Source: Granulicella sp. dw_53
Lineage (GTDB): Bacteria; Acidobacteriota; Terriglobia; Terriglobales; Acidobacteriaceae
Direction: 5' to 3'
Assembly: GCF_018449545.1 (NCBI RefSeq)
Contig: NZ_JAAVUR010000010.1
Coordinates: 1 to 64,000 of the forward strand
Length of the DNA stretch: 64,000 nucleotides
Shown here: one piece after another, positions 60,227 through 64,000 of the stretch
How the letters are laid out: the number at the start of each line of letters is the position of its first letter
Position numbering within the stretch: position 1 is the first letter of the stretch
The notes under the pieces: model-generated
The model's database searches: none
Seen by the model: only the letters and a program-made list of their open reading frames with translations
What the model was told of the DNA's origin: nothing
Made by a program: the position numbers and the translations under genes

Positions 60227-62110
60227 ATGTCGAACCAAACCAACACGAACCCCACCCTCACCGGCGCAGAGATCCTCTGGGCCACCCTCGTAGGCGAGGG
60301 CGTAGAGACAGTCTTCGGCTACCCCGGCGGAGCCATCCTCCCCATCTACGACGCCCTGCCCAAGTTCCCCGTCCACCACATCCTCGTCCGTCACGAGCAG
60401 GGTGCCGCCCACATGGCTGACGGCTTCGCCCGCGCCTCCGGCAAGGTCGGCGTCTGCATGGCCACCTCCGGCCCCGGCGCCACCAACCTCGTCACCGGCA
60501 TCGCCACCGCCATGCTCGACTCCATCCCCATGATCGCCATCACCGCCCAGGTCTCCTCCAAGGTCCTCGGCTCCGATGCCTTCCAGGAGGTCGACATCAC
60601 CGGCATCACCCTGCCCATCACCAAGCACAACTTCCTCGTCACCCGCGCCGAAGACATCGCCCCCACCGTCCGCCTCGCCTTCCAGATCGCCCTCTCCGGA
60701 CGCCCCGGACCCGTCCTCGTCGACATCACCAAGGATGCGCAACAAGCCTCGGCCCCCTTCAACTTCGAGGCCGCCGCTCCCCCCGCCTTCCGCCCGCACC
60801 CCATGCTGCGCGCCGAGTCCTCCTCCATCCAGCAGGCCATCGAGCTCCTCCGCCAGTCCAAAAAGCCGCTCATCCTCGCCGGCCACGGCGTCATCCAGTC
60901 CGGAGCCGAGCGCGAGGTCATCGCCTTCGCCGAGCACAACCAGATCCCCATCGCCAGCACCCTCCTCGGTCTCGGCGCCATCCCCACCCAGCACCCCCTC
61001 TCCCTCGGCATGATGGGCATGCACGGCGAGTCCTGGGTGAACCACGCCATCCAGCAGGCCGACCTCCTCCTCGCCTTCGGCATGCGCTTCGACGACCGCG
61101 TCACCGGCAACCTCGCCAGCTACGCCCAGAACGCCAAAAAGATCCACATCGAGATCGATCCCTCCGAGATCAACAAGAACGTCAAGGTCGACGTAGCCCT
61201 CATCGGCGACCTCAAAGAGGTCCTCACCCTCCTCCTGCCCTCCCTGCAGGAAAAAGCCTCAGAACGCTTGCAGCCTCTCGTCCCTGTGTCGCAGCCCTTC
61301 GATTCCTCCTCGCAGCCAGGAAATCTCTCATCGCAATCATTTGATCTGTCATCTCGCAGCGAAGCCGAGAGATCCGCTTTACCCACCTCCACCCCCTGGC
61401 TCCGCGAGATCAGCGCCATGAAGGGCGACGCCACCGTCCACGACATCATCAACCTCCCCGACAACGGCCACCTCTACGCCGCCCACGTCATCCACGACAT
61501 CTGGCGCGAAGCCGTCGCCGCCGGTCGCGAAAAAGAGACCATCATCGTTACAGATGTAGGCCAGCACCAGATGTGGGAGGCTCAGTACTACAAGCACGAC
61601 GTCTCCCGCTCCCTCGTCACCTCCGGCGGCCTCGGCACCATGGGCTTCGCCCTGCCCGCCGCCATCGGAGCGCAGGTCGCGTGCCCCGACAAAGACGTCT
61701 GGGTCATCGCCGGCGACGGCGGCTTCCAGATGACCGCCGCTGAACTCTCTACCATCGTCCAGGAGAAGCTCCCCATCAACATCGCCGTCATCAACAACGG
61801 CTACCTCGGGATGGTCCGCCAATGGCAGGAGAACCTCTACGACAAGAACTACTCCGCCTCCCCCATCCTCTCTCCCAACTTCGTCAAACTAGCCGACGCT
61901 CATGACATCAACGGAGCCCACGTCAACCTCCGCTCCGAGGTCACCCCCACCGTCACCCGCGCCCGCACCAGCCGTCAACCCTTCCTCATCGAGTTCCACG
62001 TCGAAAAGGAAGACTTCGTCTACCCCATGATCCCCCCAGGAGCCGGCCTCCACGAAATGATCCGCCGCCCCACCAAAGACCCCCTCCTCGAAACCGCAGA
62101 GGACGAGTAA
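60227..62110 (+). CDS. ilvB: Acetolactate synthase, large subunit, with linker insertion
   Basis: ThDP-dependent enzyme condensing pyruvate with pyruvate or 2-oxobutyrate, the first common step of valine and isoleucine synthesis. Motifs: the catalytic-Glu region VRHEQGAAHMADGFARASG, TSGPGATNLVTGIATA, and the ThDP/Mg site GDGGFQMTAAELSTI through VINNGYLGM. The 627 residues exceed the usual 560-590. The excess is a Ser/Gln/Pro-rich stretch at about 342-388 (SQPFDSSSQPGNLSSQSFD) between the central and C-terminal domains. The DNA there contains a repeat-like GTCATCTCGCAGCGAAGC. The ATG at 60227 has AAGGAG 6 nt upstream. The regulatory subunit follows. Confidence 0.94.
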   Translation: MSNQTNTNPTLTGAEILWATLVGEGVETVFGYPGGAILPIYDALPKFPVHHILVRHEQGAAHMADGFARASGKVGVCMATSGPGATNLVTGIATAMLDSIPMIAITAQVSSKVLGSDAFQEVDITGITLPITKHNFLVTRAEDIAPTVRLAFQIALSGRPGPVLVDITKDAQQASAPFNFEAAAPPAFRPHPMLRAESSSIQQAIELLRQSKKPLILAGHGVIQSGAEREVIAFAEHNQIPIASTLLGLGAIPTQHPLSLGMMGMHGESWVNHAIQQADLLLAFGMRFDDRVTGNLASYAQNAKKIHIEIDPSEINKNVKVDVALIGDLKEVLTLLLPSLQEKASERLQPLVPVSQPFDSSSQPGNLSSQSFDLSSRSEAERSALPTSTPWLREISAMKGDATVHDIINLPDNGHLYAAHVIHDIWREAVAAGREKETIIVTDVGQHQMWEAQYYKHDVSRSLVTSGGLGTMGFALPAAIGAQVACPDKDVWVIAGDGGFQMTAAELSTIVQEKLPINIAVINNGYLGMVRQWQENLYDKNYSASPILSPNFVKLADAHDINGAHVNLRSEVTPTVTRARTSRQPFLIEFHVEKEDFVYPMIPPGAGLHEMIRRPTKDPLLETAEDE

Positions 62111-62207
62111 ACATGCTCACATCGGCCACTTAACAGAAAAGCAAAGGAAAAAGCAAAAAGAACGGACAGAGAGAACGCAGAAGAGCAAAAAAACGGACAA
62201 AGAAAAA

Positions 62208-62280
62208 ATTGTCATCCTGAGCGATGGCGCAAAGCGCCGAGTCGAAGGACCTGCGGTTGCTTTTGTCGTTGCAGTAGCTT
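62208..62280. repeat. GTCATCCTGAGCG repeat, fourth copy
   Basis: AATTGTCATCCTGAGCGATG, then AGTCGAAGGACCTGCGGTTG and a TTTTGTCGTTGCAG tract. It matches the 53121 copy type, with a short GGCGCAAAGCGCC palindrome replacing the middle. It lies between ilvB and ilvN. Confidence 0.7.
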
Positions 62281-62389
62281 TTGCCTTTGTCGTTGCGTTT
62301 GCACTACCGGATTAGCCTGGGGCTTTAGCCCCACGAACAACAACGGCACGCTAATCCCTAACCCCTAATCCCTAACCCCTGAGGCACTC

Positions 62390-63013
62390 ATGCTCCACAC
62401 CTTCGTAGCCCTGGTCCAAGACAAGCCCGGCGTCCTCACCAGAGTCGCCTCCCTCTTCCGCCGTCTCAGCATCAACATCGTCTCCCTCACCGTAGGCGAG
62501 TCCGAGCGCGCCGACACCTCCCGCATGACCATCGTCTGCGAGGCCCCCGAGCACTCCGCCCACCGCATCCGCGCCTCCCTCTACAAACTCGAGATCACCG
62601 TAGACGTAGACGAAGTAGGCCGCAGCGAAGCCGTCATCCGCGAGCTCTGCCTCATCAAGGTCTCCGCCGGCCCCCAGGAGCCCAACGGCCTCAGCTCCCG
62701 CTCCCAGATCTTCGAGCTCGCCAACGTCTTCCGCGCCCGCGTCGTCGACCTCGCCCCCGAGTCCATCATGCTCGAGATGACCGGCAGCTCCAGCAAGATC
62801 GAAGGCCTCATCCAGGTCCTCCGCGAGTCCAACTACACCATCCTCGAAGTCTCCCGCACCGGCCGCATGGCCATGCGCCGCGGCCACCACACCAGCCGAG
62901 TCCTGAAAGCCCTCGGCAACCCAAACGCCACCCCAACCCCCTCCAACCTCGCCAAACCCACCACCGACCTCATCCCCAACGAATTCGAAGACGTCCACGA
63001 AGAAGAGGAATAA
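62390..63013 (+). CDS. ilvN: Acetolactate synthase, small (regulatory) subunit
   Basis: ACT-domain subunit that activates IlvB and mediates valine feedback. The 207 residues have the N-terminal ACT domain LHTFVALVQDKPGVLTRVAS and RRLSINIVSLTVGESE, and the IlvN C-terminal domain with SSSKIEGLIQVLRESN and ILEVSRTGRMAMRRG. The last 30 residues are a Pro/Thr then acidic tail (EDVHEEEE). It is 279 nt downstream of ilvB, with a repeat copy in between. ilvN is also often named ilvH. Confidence 0.94.
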   Translation: MLHTFVALVQDKPGVLTRVASLFRRLSINIVSLTVGESERADTSRMTIVCEAPEHSAHRIRASLYKLEITVDVDEVGRSEAVIRELCLIKVSAGPQEPNGLSSRSQIFELANVFRARVVDLAPESIMLEMTGSSSKIEGLIQVLRESNYTILEVSRTGRMAMRRGHHTSRVLKALGNPNATPTPSNLAKPTTDLIPNEFEDVHEEEE

Positions 63014-63106
63014 CCCTACCGATTCATCTCCCCGCTCGATGTTGCTTTTGCTTTACGCCATTGCTTTTGCAGTTGCAGTTGTTTTTGCTGTTGTCGCTGT
63101 TTGTTT

Positions 63107-63150
63107 TACGCCGTCATCCTGAGTGAAGCGAAGGACCCCTGTATTTGCCG
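63107..63150. repeat. GTCATCCTGAGCG repeat, fifth copy
   Basis: TTACGCCGTCATCCTGAGTG, then AAGCGAAGGACCCCTGTATTT, after a degenerate TTGCTTTTGCAGTTG tract (63043-63106). It is the same subtype as at 53208 and 55481. Confidence 0.7.
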
Positions 63151-63512
63151 TTGTTTGTTTTTAAGTTTTTGTCCTTTCCTTACGCCGTCATCTCACCTAA
63201 CCAAAAGGATCAATTAAGCCAAAAATAAAACACCTCAAATTCCCCAACAAAAACGCATGTCAAGCCCCAAAAAGCCTCTGACATAGCCAAACCCCAACAA
63301 CCACGCCACAATTTCACTCTTTCGCAACTGGCACTTTAGTTTTGATCGACAACGTAGAATTTAACCAGACAGGAAAAAGAAGCTCCGGACAAAACACCGC
63401 CCGCTAACTCCAGCTCCTGCACGAATTTGGAAGCAACCCATTTAGAATGAGCGGCTTGAGGGAGCAAGCTCCACCCAACCCACTCATTCCAAACGGGATA
63501 CACGCAGGCAAG

Positions 63513-63526
63513 GGGGGGTACCCCCC
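63513..63526. promoter_or_regulatory. G-tract palindrome in the ilvC leader
   Basis: GGGGGGTACCCCCC is a perfect 14-bp palindrome (seven G on the left in total) ending 33 nt before the ilvC ATG. A similar G-run followed by C-run occurs at 34663-34680. It may be a leader hairpin or part of a repeat. Confidence 0.45.
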
Positions 63527-63541
63527 TCACATAACCGATAG

Positions 63542-64000
<459 letters not shown>

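Noticed and set aside
53121..63150. Repeats in the leu-ilv cluster as a CRISPR array
   Set aside because: Copies are kilobases apart, imperfect and without regular spacers; no cas genes.

Overview
The window is a GC-rich, densely coded bacterial chromosome segment with about 60 protein genes, one tRNA and several families of intergenic repeats. The gene set is that of a Gram-negative heterotroph: Mpl/LdcA peptidoglycan recycling, KdsB for LPS core, TonB, outer-membrane barrel, Spy-like periplasmic proteins. The protein styles (DUF1844 next to YgfZ and RibF, Ala/Pro-rich secreted proteins, a leu-ilv supercluster broken up by lineage-specific genes) suggest an acidobacterium of the Terriglobus/Granulicella/Edaphobacter kind. 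That assignment is inference; no rRNA is present.

Layout. 0.1-2.3 kb: slipin and SPOR protein, then PlsC. 2.3-6.2 kb (minus): a coupled peptidoglycan-recycling operon mpl-ldcA-dapF-like followed by mgtC; the DapF-like protein has Ser at both catalytic Cys positions. 6.3-11.5 kb (minus): GT-C-like membrane protein, PfkB kinase, MtnP, secreted zincin. 11.6-15.1 kb (plus): ygfZ, DUF1844, PhnP-like hydrolase, ribF. 15-19.2 kb (minus): PBP1A, an S41 protein lacking its catalytic Ser and Lys, tRNA-Met. 19.4-25 kb: kdsB (no ordinary start codon for its conserved N-terminus), then HAD phosphatase, phosphohexomutase, mannose-1-P guanylyltransferase and aminotransferase. 25.1-26.3 kb: an AT-richer orphan RelA/SpoT-domain gene. 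26.3-31 kb: methyltransferase, coaD, an ECF sigma/anti-sigma/Spy operon, a dicarboxylate symporter. 31.2-35.4 kb: amino acid permease, a tandemly duplicated GNAT gene with covarying leader hairpins and covarying downstream repeats, an NTF2-like secreted protein. 35.5-44.1 kb: GAF/PAS histidine kinase, ParD/ParE-type toxin-antitoxin, acs with an OFA-family transporter, DUF421, a 120-bp palindrome, galE. 44.5-49.3 kb: TonB protein, an M48-like protein with a destroyed zinc motif, outer-membrane barrel, second Spy-like protein. 49.5-64 kb: LysR divergent from leuA-leuB-x-leuC-leuD-y-z-z'-ilvD-w-ilvB-ilvN-ilvC, a complete leucine branch plus the shared isoleucine/valine enzymes (ilvC cut by the window end).

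How it fits together. The leu-ilv genes convert pyruvate to valine and leucine (the same Ilv enzymes serve isoleucine) and are probably controlled by the divergent LysR protein. LeuA lacks the allosteric domain and carries a Pro/Val tail. IlvB has a Ser-rich linker insertion that looks like a translated repeat. The cluster also holds five copies of an intergenic repeat, and leuB and ilvB share an upstream element. Strongest leads: three enzyme homologues with lost active-site residues in cell-envelope settings (DapF-like, S41, M48-like), the covarying repeat and leader hairpins at 20-34 kb, and the orphan alarmone-synthetase-like gene. No CRISPR array, IS element or prophage was seen.
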